Under the pieces are notes generated by a model, which worked only from the letters and a program-made list of their open reading frames with translations, ran no database searches and had not been told where the DNA came from. From contig NZ_JACJSP010000008.1 in NCBI RefSeq assembly GCF_014698235.1, positions 1-64,000 on the forward strand: a stretch of DNA of 64,000 nucleotides, in the 5' to 3' direction. Shown one piece after another: positions 34,364-43,033 of the stretch. The translations under genes were made by a program, and so were the position numbers. Positions within the stretch are counted from its first letter, which is position 1, and every line of letters begins with the position of its first letter. Source of the stretch: Limnothrix sp. FACHB-406. Lineage in GTDB: Bacteria; Cyanobacteriota; Cyanobacteriia; CACIAM-69d.

Positions 34364-34764
34364 AGGGCAATGGTCTCCGTTGCGGGTTCATAAACTAACA
34401 GTTTGACTTGGTAATTCGTAATCGACATTTTAATAAATTCAAGCGTAAAGAAGCTTTCATAAACCACTTGGGGAACAGCCAGGAAGAGTTCCCGCTGAGA
34501 ATCGCTGACTTGCAAGGCCAATCGATAATTTAAAAATTGACCGAGTGCTAAATGAAACTCAGCGATTTCGGATCGTCCACCAAAGGTTTTAATTTCTACA
34601 GCGATTTTCTGGCCGGCGCGTTCTGCTGCTAGCAGCTTTTCTGCCCCCAAGTCGATATACAAATCAACGCCGCCGAGCTTGAGACTCAGGGGATCATCCG
34701 TAATAAACCAATTCTCTTTTTCTAATGCGTTCCGAACCGCTTGATGAAATAGATCTTTGGCCAT
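34351..34764 (-). CDS. xisH: XisH-like protein, endonuclease-fold
   Basis: The protein has 137 residues. It begins MAKDLFHQAVRNALEKENWF and has DPLSLKLGGVDLYIDLGAEK, then IAVEIKTFGGRSEIAEFHLA. The D then E-x-K pattern (Asp in VDLYIDLG, VEIKTF) is the PD-(D/E)XK nuclease motif, so XisH is probably a DNA-cutting or DNA-binding enzyme working with XisI. No fdxN element or nif gene is nearby. The pair is a mobile accessory module; toxin-antitoxin or defence behaviour has been suggested for similar pairs but is not shown here. Confidence 0.92.
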   Translation of the reverse strand: MAKDLFHQAVRNALEKENWFITDDPLSLKLGGVDLYIDLGAEKLLAAERAGQKIAVEIKTFGGRSEIAEFHLALGQFLNYRLALQVSDSQRELFLAVPQVVYESFFTLEFIKMSITNYQVKLLVYEPATETIALWKN

Positions 34765-35099
34765 AGAAATTGTCTTGGGCGATCGCGTTAGGCTTGCTAG
34801 CTGAGTTGGATTTTAGCTTAATCCCCAATTCTGCCGTAGGGTGCGTAGGGCAACGGTTCGCAGGTTCCCGAGGTGGGTTTTTCGCCCTACGCACCGCTGC
34901 TATGTCGCGGCTGCTCCCTAGTGCATCCCAACGCCGTCGCCAATGGGTCGCCACTGGGTGCGTTGTTCAGGAGTAGCGTGATGGAGCCGTGGAAAATAGC
35001 CAACCCAAAGTGAGATCGATGAGCAAAAGCTGGCTATAGATGTATCGTATGTTGATGAGCTTCAGCAATACAGTCCAACCCAATCAGTAGAATGGCGTT
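34765..35099. other. Spacer with a long hairpin
   Basis: This 335-bp spacer separates xisH (leftward) from the GT61 gene (rightward). It contains the 12-bp inverted repeat at 34840-34895; otherwise only likely promoter DNA. No gene is seen. Confidence 0.65.
34840..34895. repeat. Hairpin element GGTGCGTAGGGC
   Basis: GGTGCGTAGGGC (34840-34851) pairs perfectly with GCCCTACGCACC (34884-34895) around a 32-nt loop. GTAGGGTGCGTAGGG-type elements are recurrent in cyanobacterial spacers (established in general; not searched here). Confidence 0.8.
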
Positions 35100-36875
35100 A
35101 TGAAAATCAGTAGTTTAGGCGAGAAAATTGCCCAAGCGAAAGCTTTGACTGATCAAGAACAGGTATTTGCCATAGTTTCTCACTATTGCCAAAAACTAGA
35201 TGCCTGTCCCGAATGGTTAGATGGCTACAACTTCTTAGCCAAAATACTCACCGAACAAGAAGCTGTGCCGGAAGCAATCACTGTTTATCAGCAGGCCATT
35301 CAAGTTTTTCCAGAGCAAGCCACGCTCTATGTCAATCTAGCAACCTTGCTGTTAACTCAAAGTCATTTTGCTGCTGCCTTACGGGCCTATGAGCAGGCGA
35401 TTTTACTAGATCCTAATTGGCATCACAGCTATCTGTGCCTGGCTCGGCTGCATAAATATTTGGCACAGCTAGAGGACGCGGTTGCCACTTGCGATCGCGG
35501 TTTGAAGGTTTCTCCTGGGGCAGGTGATTTATGGCAACTTCGATCGCAGTGCTTGGAACAACAAGGACGATGGGAGGCGGCCATTGAAGGCTATTTGCAT
35601 CTGCTAGCAATCAATCCTGGCTCGGATGTAGCCTATCAGGCGATCAAACGCCTGGGTGTTGACCATCAGCGCCAAGATTGGTTTGATTTCTGCTCTCAGC
35701 ATGACTTAACTCCCTCGCTCTTGCATCGCTTTAGTCAAATTATTTCCTGTGACGATAGCCTTGTTTGGTCAACAGCATTGCCCCAAAATTCATCTAATCA
35801 AGATGACGGAGCATTAACACTTAACCCCCAATTAGGTGATTGCTTTGAGCTTAAGGCAGCCATGGTTTGGATTGAATCACAAGCTGTTGCAATTTTAAAT
35901 CATGAGAAAAAGTTTCTAGTGGAAGCTTGTAGTGGCAAGCTATCAACTCTGATATGGGAAAAATTTGCACCTGATTGGCCAGAAGTTCAGCCAGGAAAAG
36001 CATTGATTCTGTCTACTTTATGCGGAGAAAATTACTATCACTGGATGTTTGATATCTTGCCTAGGATTGGCAGATACAAAGAAAAGTTTTATCAGGACAA
36101 GAATGCTCTTGATAAAATTGATTATTTTGTTTTTGACAAAATCAATCACCCATTTCACAAAGAATCCTTAAGTTTGCTTGGCATCGAAACTAGCAAAGTA
36201 ATAGAAACAGGCAACCAAGCAGTCTTATGTTTTGAGTCTGTCCTAGTACCGTCCTATATGAACGGCATCACACGCTATGCCTGTAATTTTTTGCGAAATA
36301 CGTTCTTGAGCCGCGCCTTACAGCCGCAGGAATTGACGGCGATCACTGGCAGCGTGGAATTACAAGCCACAGACGCTCAACCCACAGAGAACCATCTGGC
36401 TAGGGAAACAAGCAGCTTGTCTATTCATCCCTTGGGTGCTGACAAGTCAGCCAAAAAAATCTATATCACACGCAGTAAAGCGAGTTACCGGCGGTTGCTC
36501 AATGAGACAGAAGTGATGGAGTTTCTTATAGCCGAAGGATTTGAGATTGTTGAACTGGAAACACTGCCATTGTTGAAACAAGTAGCCATGTTTGCCACTG
36601 CGGAAGTGGTGGTTGCGCCCCATGGGGCTGGGCTAACTAATTTAGTGTTTGCCTCGCCTGGAACCTGGGTTCTTGAATTGCTATCGATTGCCTATCGACC
36701 AGTCTGCTACAAAGTGATCAGCGAGTTTGTGGACTTAAATTATCGCTATGTGATTGGGGAAGCCATTCAGCGCGCAGATGGACTGTTTCAAGAGGAACCA
36801 GCTTGGTACGACCTGAGAATAGATTTAGAAAAAATCAAGGCGATTTTGGCAGAATTTAGCTCTTCACCGAGTTGA
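35100..36875 (+). CDS. TPR-glycosyltransferase 61 fusion protein
   Basis: The protein has 591 residues. TPR units occupy about 20-180 (LDGYNFLAKILTEQEAVPEA, then YVNLATLLLTQSHFAAALRA and YLCLARLHKYLAQLEDAVAT). The glycosyltransferase 61 (DUF563) domain follows (about 290-580): ILSTLCGENYYHWMFDILPR and YITRSKASYRRLLNETEVME, then VVVAPHGAGLTNLVFASPGT. GT61 proteins transfer sugars in polysaccharide or protein glycosylation. The gene is clearly richer in A and T than its neighbours and HIP1-poor, which suggests acquisition. No operon partners are visible. It is followed by a GC-rich spacer and the convergent nuclease-TRD gene. Confidence 0.88.
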   Translation: MKISSLGEKIAQAKALTDQEQVFAIVSHYCQKLDACPEWLDGYNFLAKILTEQEAVPEAITVYQQAIQVFPEQATLYVNLATLLLTQSHFAAALRAYEQAILLDPNWHHSYLCLARLHKYLAQLEDAVATCDRGLKVSPGAGDLWQLRSQCLEQQGRWEAAIEGYLHLLAINPGSDVAYQAIKRLGVDHQRQDWFDFCSQHDLTPSLLHRFSQIISCDDSLVWSTALPQNSSNQDDGALTLNPQLGDCFELKAAMVWIESQAVAILNHEKKFLVEACSGKLSTLIWEKFAPDWPEVQPGKALILSTLCGENYYHWMFDILPRIGRYKEKFYQDKNALDKIDYFVFDKINHPFHKESLSLLGIETSKVIETGNQAVLCFESVLVPSYMNGITRYACNFLRNTFLSRALQPQELTAITGSVELQATDAQPTENHLARETSSLSIHPLGADKSAKKIYITRSKASYRRLLNETEVMEFLIAEGFEIVELETLPLLKQVAMFATAEVVVAPHGAGLTNLVFASPGTWVLELLSIAYRPVCYKVISEFVDLNYRYVIGEAIQRADGLFQEEPAWYDLRIDLEKIKAILAEFSSSPS

Positions 36876-37064
36876 CTTAATTCCTACAAAAATCACCCTA
36901 TTAGTCTAAGCACACTGCATCAACTCCCCCTGCTGTTTCCTCAGAATTTCGGAATTTGTTGCGCCTCGTTCTCCTCCGTCTCCACCTCTACTAACACGCC
37001 ATCGTGGTTTCGGGCCTCCCGTTTTGCCCTAGCCTAGGATGACCAACTCTGGAATGCCAACGGG

Positions 37065-38528
37065 CTAGCTAGTGATGCAATCGGCGCTGATTAAAGGCTG
37101 ACGATCGCCCACCCAAGGGGGCAAACCCGGCCCCAAAACCGGTTCTCCCGATCGCTCGGCCGCCGCCACAGTTTGGTTGAGTTGAAACAGGAAGGCCAGG
37201 GGATCGGTGCGATCGTCCCAACCGTAGGCTGCGGCCACCGCCCGATCGAGTGCGGCATGGGCCCGGTGCAGCGGCGTATCGCCCGGTTGATCCAAGGTTT
37301 TATACAAATCGCGCAGGCTCCATTGGGCTTCGGCCATCAGGGTTTCGCGCAATTGGCGTAGGGCGCGGGCGGCTTCTGCCACGGCCGTAATTTGGGCGAT
37401 CGTCACCGTTTGCGGCCAAGGAAAGGTGTCAAAAACGGTGTTGGAGGTGTAGCGAAAATCGCCTTTTAAGGTTGAACATTGGCGGGTGAACCATTGCCAA
37501 TGCAACGAAGATTGCAAAATGCCAAAGGAATAATCATCATCTAATGGAAAAACAATCAAGGCGGCATTGGGACGGATACGACCTGAAACAAATGCAACGA
37601 TCGGGCGTTTTGTTACCTGTCCGCAAACAATATAGCGATCACCCTGGCTGATTTTTGCAATCATTTCAGGACGCGGGTAAGACAGGAGCCACCAGCGATT
37701 CAAAAAATTCTGATGGTGATGATTGACTTTTGCTTTTGGGTTTTTCTTTAAGACTGCTTGATTGCGATCGGCTTCTGCTTGGGCGGCCTGTTGCCGGGTC
37801 GGTAAGACCTCATTCTTAATCTGTTTAAAAATTGCTGGATAGGTTTTTGCAACTTCTAAGGATTGAGGATGAAAATCAATCACGTAGCGTTGCGGTTGCG
37901 GCGGCACGCTCGATAGTAATTCATGGGCATCGGCTTCGGTGTAGGGGGGATTTTTCAGGCGATCGCGCCGGTCACAAAGCGATCGATACAGCAGCCCCAT
38001 CCGTTGGGCCGCCGTCGCCGTCACCTCCACAATTTGCCCGTCGCGAAACTTGGGTTTTGCGGCTCCCCGTTCCATGAAGCGGAAGGCTTCGGGATGAAAC
38101 GGCAATTCATCGAGGGCTAACCGTTCAACGGGAATGCTGACCGATTGGGTGAGGTCGTAAATCCAAAACTGCTCGAAGTTGCAGAGGATGATGTATTGCG
38201 GTTGAGGCGTAAGGCGTTGGGCATAGCCCCAGGCTTGGTTGTAGTGGCGATCGAGATGTCGCTCCGATCGCCGCTTCAGTTCAATCAACAGCGAACCATC
38301 GGGCCAATACAAATCGGCGTAACCCGTCTGGCCCTTGCGGCTGCCCTGATCCACCACTTGCTCGATCGTGGCCCCCGCCTGCTTGGTTCCGGCATACCCA
38401 AACGCCTGAAAGAATGCCTCCAGGAACGGCCCGCTATTGCTACGTTCCGTCGCTGCGGGTTGCGACAGGATATAGGTTTGGCAAAAGGTGACAAACTCCT
38501 GCAGTCGATCGCGGTTCACTGACGGCAT
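37065..38528 (-). CDS. MmeI-like nuclease plus target-recognition domain, no methyltransferase
   Basis: The protein has 487 residues from ATG 38528 (an upstream open extension to 38660 looks non-coding). Residues 1-185 align by eye with the N-terminus of the 917-residue type IIL enzyme at 58330: FLEAFFQAFGY, then GQTGYADLYWPDGSLLIELK with D72, E83 and K85 (nuclease D...ExK), YIILCNFEQFWIYDL and RMGLLYRSL. Residues from about 207 align with that enzyme's recognition domain and C-terminal helices (QRYVIDF, GILQSSLHWQWFTRQCSTLK, TSNTVFDTFPWPQ). The roughly 450-500 residue methyltransferase in between, with its DPACGSG and NPPF motifs, is missing cleanly. The reading frame is intact through the joint (about 37910-37970). 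It could be a remnant, a restriction enzyme using another methylase, or a DNA-binding decoy. Confidence 0.85.
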   Translation of the reverse strand: MPSVNRDRLQEFVTFCQTYILSQPAATERSNSGPFLEAFFQAFGYAGTKQAGATIEQVVDQGSRKGQTGYADLYWPDGSLLIELKRRSERHLDRHYNQAWGYAQRLTPQPQYIILCNFEQFWIYDLTQSVSIPVERLALDELPFHPEAFRFMERGAAKPKFRDGQIVEVTATAAQRMGLLYRSLCDRRDRLKNPPYTEADAHELLSSVPPQPQRYVIDFHPQSLEVAKTYPAIFKQIKNEVLPTRQQAAQAEADRNQAVLKKNPKAKVNHHHQNFLNRWWLLSYPRPEMIAKISQGDRYIVCGQVTKRPIVAFVSGRIRPNAALIVFPLDDDYSFGILQSSLHWQWFTRQCSTLKGDFRYTSNTVFDTFPWPQTVTIAQITAVAEAARALRQLRETLMAEAQWSLRDLYKTLDQPGDTPLHRAHAALDRAVAAAYGWDDRTDPLAFLFQLNQTVAAAERSGEPVLGPGLPPWVGDRQPLISADCITS

Positions 38529-38767
38529 TAGGAATCGCGGATCAGCAAATAGGCCAAGGACTAAACAGCCATACCCATTAAAGCGCTGATTCTTGGTGGG
38601 GCGATCGGGGCAGCCTTGACCCGCCCAAAAAACGAGAAGCGATCGAGCCAAGCTTGCCAACAGAGCAAACGACTCGATCGCCTCTTTGATTGTGAGATTA
38701 CCGGTTGGGTTGGCCGGGGCGATTTATTCAGCCCCAGCGCAACCCAGCCACCTAACCCATTCGGGAA

Positions 38768-40189
38768 TTAGGCATCGTAGTACAGCAGGTACTCGTAGGG
38801 GTGCGGACGCAGGCGCATCGGGTTCACTTCCGCATCCAGCTTGTAGGTGATCCAGTTGTCGATGAAGTCATCGGTGAACACACCCGAAGCGGTCAAGAAG
38901 CCACGATCTTGATCCAACGCTTCCAGAGCGCCTTCCAGCGAACCGGGGGTCGAAGGAACCTTGCTCAGTTCTTCGGGGCTGAGGTCGTAGATGTCCACAT
39001 CCAGCGGTTCGCCCGGATCGATTTCGTTCTTGATCCCGTCGAGACCCGCCAACAGCATGGCCGAGAACGCCAGGTAGGGGTTGGAGGTTGCGTCGGGGCA
39101 ACGGAATTCCAGACGCTTGGCCTTGGGGTTCGAGCCGGTCAACGGAATCCGGATCGAAGCAGATCGGTTACCGGCCGAGTAAGCCAAGTTCACCGGCGCT
39201 TCAAAGCCCGGCACCAAGCGCTTGTAGGAGTTGAGGGTGGGGTTGGTGAAGGCCAAAACAGCGGGAGCGTGCTTCAGCAAACCACCGATGAAGTTCAATG
39301 CCATCTTGCTCAGGTTGGCATAGCCATCGGGGCTGAAGAACAGGGGCTGGCCGTCCTTCCAAATCGACATGTGGGTGTGCATCCCGGAGCCGTTGTCGTT
39401 AAACAGCGGCTTGGGCATGAAGGTGACGGTTTTACCGTACTTCTTGGCCACGTTCTTGATCACGTACTTGTAGGTCAGTACGTTGTCAGCAGCGCTGATC
39501 AGGTCGCTGAACTTCATGCCCAGCTCGCACTGGCCGGCGGTTGCCACTTCGTGGTGATGCTTTTCAATGGGCACGCCACACTTGCCCATGGTCAACAGCA
39601 TTTCGGTGCGGATGTCTTGCAGGGTGTCGCTGGGAGCAACGGGGAAGTAGCCACGCTTGTAGCCAATTTTGTTGCCCAGGTTGCCGCCCGCTTCAATCCG
39701 ACCCGAGTTCCACTGGGCTTCGATCGAATCCACGTGGTAGTAGGATTCGTGCTCGTTTTGGCCGTAGCGCACATCGTCGAAGATGAAGAATTCCGGTTCG
39801 GGGCCGCAATATACGGTGTCGCCGATGCCGGTGCTTTGCAGGTAGCCCAACACGCGAGCCGCGATCGAGCGGGGGTCGCGATCGTACCACTCGCCGGTAC
39901 GAGGTTCTTTGATCGAGCAGACCATGCTCAGGGTGGGCACTTCCATGAACGGATCCATCCAGGCGGTGTTGGGATCAGCCACCATGGACATGTCGGAAGC
40001 TTGGATGCCCTTCCAGCCACGAATGCTGGAACCATCGAAGGCCACGCCCTCGGTGAAGGCTTCTTCGTCGATAAGGCTGCGATGGAAGGTGCAGTGCTGC
40101 CAGATCCCGAAGAGATCGACAAACTTCAGGTCGATCATCTCGATATTTTGGTCTTGAATCATTTTCAAGACATCTTGGGCAGTCGTCAT
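38768..40189 (-). CDS. glnA: Glutamine synthetase type I
   Basis: The protein has 473 residues, the full GSI length. The ammonium-assimilating enzyme of the GS-GOGAT cycle. Conserved metal and substrate segments are visible: [59 protein letters not shown], and [20 protein letters not shown]. Cyanobacterial GSI is not adenylylated; it is controlled by small inactivating factors (GifA/GifB), not found in this window. AAGGAG lies eight bases or so before ATG 40189. The promoter carries an NtcA box (40349-40362) with correct spacing. It is divergent from apcF. Confidence 0.98.
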   Translation of the reverse strand: MTTAQDVLKMIQDQNIEMIDLKFVDLFGIWQHCTFHRSLIDEEAFTEGVAFDGSSIRGWKGIQASDMSMVADPNTAWMDPFMEVPTLSMVCSIKEPRTGEWYDRDPRSIAARVLGYLQSTGIGDTVYCGPEPEFFIFDDVRYGQNEHESYYHVDSIEAQWNSGRIEAGGNLGNKIGYKRGYFPVAPSDTLQDIRTEMLLTMGKCGVPIEKHHHEVATAGQCELGMKFSDLISAADNVLTYKYVIKNVAKKYGKTVTFMPKPLFNDNGSGMHTHMSIWKDGQPLFFSPDGYANLSKMALNFIGGLLKHAPAVLAFTNPTLNSYKRLVPGFEAPVNLAYSAGNRSASIRIPLTGSNPKAKRLEFRCPDATSNPYLAFSAMLLAGLDGIKNEIDPGEPLDVDIYDLSPEELSKVPSTPGSLEGALEALDQDRGFLTASGVFTDDFIDNWITYKLDAEVNPMRLRPHPYEYLLYYDA

Positions 40190-40591
40190 GAACGAACTCC
40201 TTGAACCTGTTTGTTTAGTCGCTCTTTGGAATAGATGCGAGGCACTGCCCCTCTGTCACGGTTGCGCTTAGAGCAAAACCTATAAATGACGCTTACTCGG
40301 GGTAGCGCTACATTCGTCACATCCTAAAGAGAGGCTAGGGCGGTTTTTGTATCAGAAACTACTATTTCTCTGCTGAGGGGAGATACAAAACTTAGTGCTG
40401 AGACTTTGGGCTAGGCGCTGCGGTGTGCGATGATTGAGAGGGCCCGAGCGTCGCCGCAGAAATCCGTTGCACCGTCTGATGTGTAGCGATTTCAGCCGAG
40501 TCCCGGGACGAGTTTAAGACAAGCAGCTTCCTTAATGTAGGCTACTGTCAATATTTCTCTTCGATAAAGACTGTTGGGAGAATCGCTCATG
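40190..40591. other. glnA-apcF divergent control region
   Basis: This 402-bp spacer holds the glnA NtcA promoter (40321-40362) and, towards apcF, promoter DNA not resolved by eye. No gene is seen. Confidence 0.75.
40321..40362 (-). promoter_or_regulatory. NtcA-activated glnA promoter
   Basis: GTATCAGAAACTAC at 40349-40362 is a perfect GTAN8TAC. On the minus strand it is followed after 22 bases by TAGGAT (40326-40321), which fits the TAN3T -10 box. This is the classic NtcA class II layout and lies about 160 bp before the glnA start. Confidence 0.88.
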
Positions 40592-41098
40592 ATGCGCGAT
40601 GCTGTGACGACTTTAATCAGAAACTATGACATTACGGGTCGCTACCTCGATCGCGACGCAATGGACGACCTGAAGGCCTACTTTGCGTCGGGTGAAGCTC
40701 GGATCAAGGCGGCATCGGTGATTAATGCCAATGCGGCGGATATTGTCAAGCAAGCGGGCTTGGCTTTATTTGAGGAAGTGCCCGAGCTGATTCGTCCGGG
40801 TGGCAATGCTTACACCACTCGGCGCTATGCGGCTTGTCTGCGGGATATGGACTACTACCTGCGCTATGCCAGCTACGCGATCGTGGCGGCGGATGCGGAT
40901 GTGTTGGATGAGCGCGTGCTGAATGGTCTGCGCGAAACCTACAACTCTTTGGGTGTGCCTCCGGCTCCGACGGTGCGCGGCATTCAAATCATGAAGGATA
41001 TTGTGAAGTCGCTGGTGACGGCGGCCGGTGTGGATGCCAGCGTGGTGGATGCACCGTTTGATTACATGACCCGCGAACTGAGCGAGTCGGACATCTAG
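40592..41098 (+). CDS. apcF: Allophycocyanin beta-18 subunit
   Basis: The protein has 168 residues. It begins MRDAVTTLIRNYDITGRYLD, the ApcF start, rather than the MQDAIT start of ApcB. The chromophore-bearing cysteine is in RRYAACLRDMDYYLRYASYA, and the N-methylated-type asparagine region NAYTTRRY precedes it. ApcF replaces one ApcB in the phycobilisome core cylinder that holds ApcE and helps pass energy to photosystem II. ATG 40589 just before is also possible; GGGAG lies 8-11 bases upstream. A terminator hairpin follows at 41126-41170. Confidence 0.93.
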   Translation: MRDAVTTLIRNYDITGRYLDRDAMDDLKAYFASGEARIKAASVINANAADIVKQAGLALFEEVPELIRPGGNAYTTRRYAACLRDMDYYLRYASYAIVAADADVLDERVLNGLRETYNSLGVPPAPTVRGIQIMKDIVKSLVTAAGVDASVVDAPFDYMTRELSESDI

Positions 41099-41125
41099 GA
41101 TTTTGCCCGATGGGCAAGTCTAGCA

Positions 41126-41170
41126 AGACATCGCCCGTGGAGGTTGGGGCCTCTGCGGGCGATTGCTTTT
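41126..41170 (+). terminator. Terminator after apcF
   Basis: The stem is ATCGCCCG (41130-41137) and CGGGCGAT (41156-41163), with GGAGG/CCTC partial pairing inside, then TGCTTTT. It ends about 70 bp beyond the apcF stop. Confidence 0.75.
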
Positions 41171-41268
41171 GCTGGATGCAGGGTTGTGGATGTTGGGCGA
41201 ATGATTTTGGGCGAATGGTTTTGGGATATGCGTTGGGGTTAATCAACGGTTATTGATGGTTTGGGATT

Positions 41269-42498
41269 TTAGGCCGATCGGGAAGTTTCCGGCCCGATCG
41301 CCGCGCCCATTGCCGTCAACAACATGACGATCCCCGCCGCCACAAACAATCCAGTGAGGCTGATTTCCAACAACGCACCCGAGGCCGCTTGCGAAAAGGG
41401 ATCCAAGGCCACCGCCGCAAACATAATCAGGCTCATCATTCGCCCCTGCATGTGGAAGGCGGTTTGCTGTTGCAGCCAAGTCATGGCCAACACACCCACA
41501 ACGCCGCCACCGATCCCCATCCCCCCGATCGCGATCGCGGCGAGGGCAGTGCTGTGAACAAAGCCCAGGGAAATTAAGCCTAATCCCAAGGCTCCCGCCA
41601 GCCAAGCCAGGGGCGTTTTGAGGTTGGCGATCGCGTTGAGTTGCCCCGCAATCACCACACCCAGCAGGGCCCCCACGCCATAGGCGGCCTGAAGCGATCC
41701 AAAGGTGGTGGCATTGCCCTGTAAGCGCACGGTTACCAGTTGGGCCACGCCAATCACGATCGGCCCCAGGATGGCAAAGTTAATGGCCGCAATCAGCAGC
41801 AACCCGATCCGAATGTCCGATCGCTGCCAGGCATAGCGCAACCCTTCGCCAATTTCTGCGGCCAGGGCCTGTTTCGGCGTTGACTGAGGGGAATGGGCCG
41901 ATCGCCCGGGAGCCTTGGGTTGCACCAGAAAAATACAAAGACTGCCGAGCAACAGCAACAAGGCATTGAGGGTAAAAGTGGCCGTCAACCCCACAGCCCC
42001 GATCGCCAAGCCCGCCGCCGCCGGCCCAACCACATTCGTAATCTGTTCGCTGCCTTGCATCCAAGCATTGGCCTGAGAAAGGCGATCAGCGGGAACCAGT
42101 TTCGGCAACAGGGCCAAAACGGCAGGATAAAGAAAGGCTTCCAGGGAACCAAAGAGGGCCGCAATGGCGATCATCCCTTCCAGGGAGAAGCGATCGGCCA
42201 GCAGCATCGCCACCACCCCCATAATTGCCAGGGATGCGATCGCCCCCGCCAGCGCCGCCACCCGATTGGTGGGCAGGCGATCGCTCATGGCTCCCCCCAA
42301 CAACATCAACAGCCCCCGAGGAATCGCCGCCGCCATCAACACCGACCCCGCCGCCCAACCAGATTGGGTTTCTTGCAACACCAACCAAGTCAGGGCTACC
42401 AACCAAATTTGTGCGGCACAGAAAATTAAAGTCTGACCCGCCCACAGGTACAAAAACTGTCGGGCCGGTCTCGATCGCAACCGTTTCAAATTCAACAT
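41269..42498 (-). CDS. MFS-family exporter
   Basis: The protein has 409 residues from ATG 42498, which has GAGG eight bases upstream. About twelve hydrophobic helices are visible, with the short loop GGAMSDRLPTNRVAAL between helices 2 and 3 (the MFS signature region) and a central cytoplasmic loop (PKAPGRSAHSPQSTPKQALA). It resembles the MFS_3/EntS-like drug or siderophore exporters. A TetR regulator is encoded divergently 0.5 kb away, as is usual for drug exporters; the substrate is not predictable. Confidence 0.88.
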   Translation of the reverse strand: MLNLKRLRSRPARQFLYLWAGQTLIFCAAQIWLVALTWLVLQETQSGWAAGSVLMAAAIPRGLLMLLGGAMSDRLPTNRVAALAGAIASLAIMGVVAMLLADRFSLEGMIAIAALFGSLEAFLYPAVLALLPKLVPADRLSQANAWMQGSEQITNVVGPAAAGLAIGAVGLTATFTLNALLLLLGSLCIFLVQPKAPGRSAHSPQSTPKQALAAEIGEGLRYAWQRSDIRIGLLLIAAINFAILGPIVIGVAQLVTVRLQGNATTFGSLQAAYGVGALLGVVIAGQLNAIANLKTPLAWLAGALGLGLISLGFVHSTALAAIAIGGMGIGGGVVGVLAMTWLQQQTAFHMQGRMMSLIMFAAVALDPFSQAASGALLEISLTGLFVAAGIVMLLTAMGAAIGPETSRSA

Positions 42499-42540
42499 TG
42501 GACGCACCTCACACTGATTGCCATCACCGACTCAAACCGT

Positions 42541-42888
42541 TCACCACAGCAGTTCACTCAACAATCCATACACCGCCACAAAATTGATGCGACTGAGGGC
42601 CACCAACCAGCGCGATCGCTCGTGGTGGTCTTGATCTCCCCAGGCAGTCACGCGGCTCCACCCGGCCGTCAGCAGCGCCATCCAAGGAGCAAGTCGCAAG
42701 CGACCCCAGCGCCAGAAACGCACCCAGGGCCAGCGAGGCCGGTTGCTAGCAGGCTTCGATTCGGCAGGAACCGAGGCTGGAGTCAGCGTGAGTTTTGAAA
42801 TCGTCCGCAGCATCGGTTTCAAGGGATTGAGGACTGAGGGCGCACTTTTTATTTCAAATGCTCGATATAAAAACGCCACGTTGAACAT
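42541..42888 (-). CDS. Small uncharacterised protein upstream of the MFS gene
   Basis: An open frame that could code about 115 residues (ATG 42888), or 91 from ATG 42813. The C-terminal half is rich in Trp and Arg (RPRWPWVRFWRWGRLRLAPW) and ends in a weakly hydrophobic stretch, SRINFVAVYGLLSELLW. It ends 42 bp before the MFS start, so it may be in the same message. No family is recognised and no good ribosome site is seen, so it may not be a gene. Confidence 0.4.
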   Translation of the reverse strand: MFNVAFLYRAFEIKSAPSVLNPLKPMLRTISKLTLTPASVPAESKPASNRPRWPWVRFWRWGRLRLAPWMALLTAGWSRVTAWGDQDHHERSRWLVALSRINFVAVYGLLSELLW

Positions 42889-43033
42889 ACGATTAAGCCG
42901 GTGAAACGTCGTATTCAGCGATGAAATTCCGAGAAAAAGCTCCAGAAAACCCAATTAGGCTTAATTAAGCCCAATCAAAAATGGCTTCAGCGCGGGGAAC
43001 TAGACATAGGAACCTTGAAGTGGAAAGATAAAT

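Noticed and set aside
33995..34764. A nitrogen-fixation fdxN excision element
   Set aside because: No nif gene, recombinase or element border is present; only the xisHI pair is.
38801..40204. A 467-codon open frame antisense to glnA
   Set aside because: It is a shadow of glnA caused by codon bias; the His/Val/Gly-rich translation has no family features.
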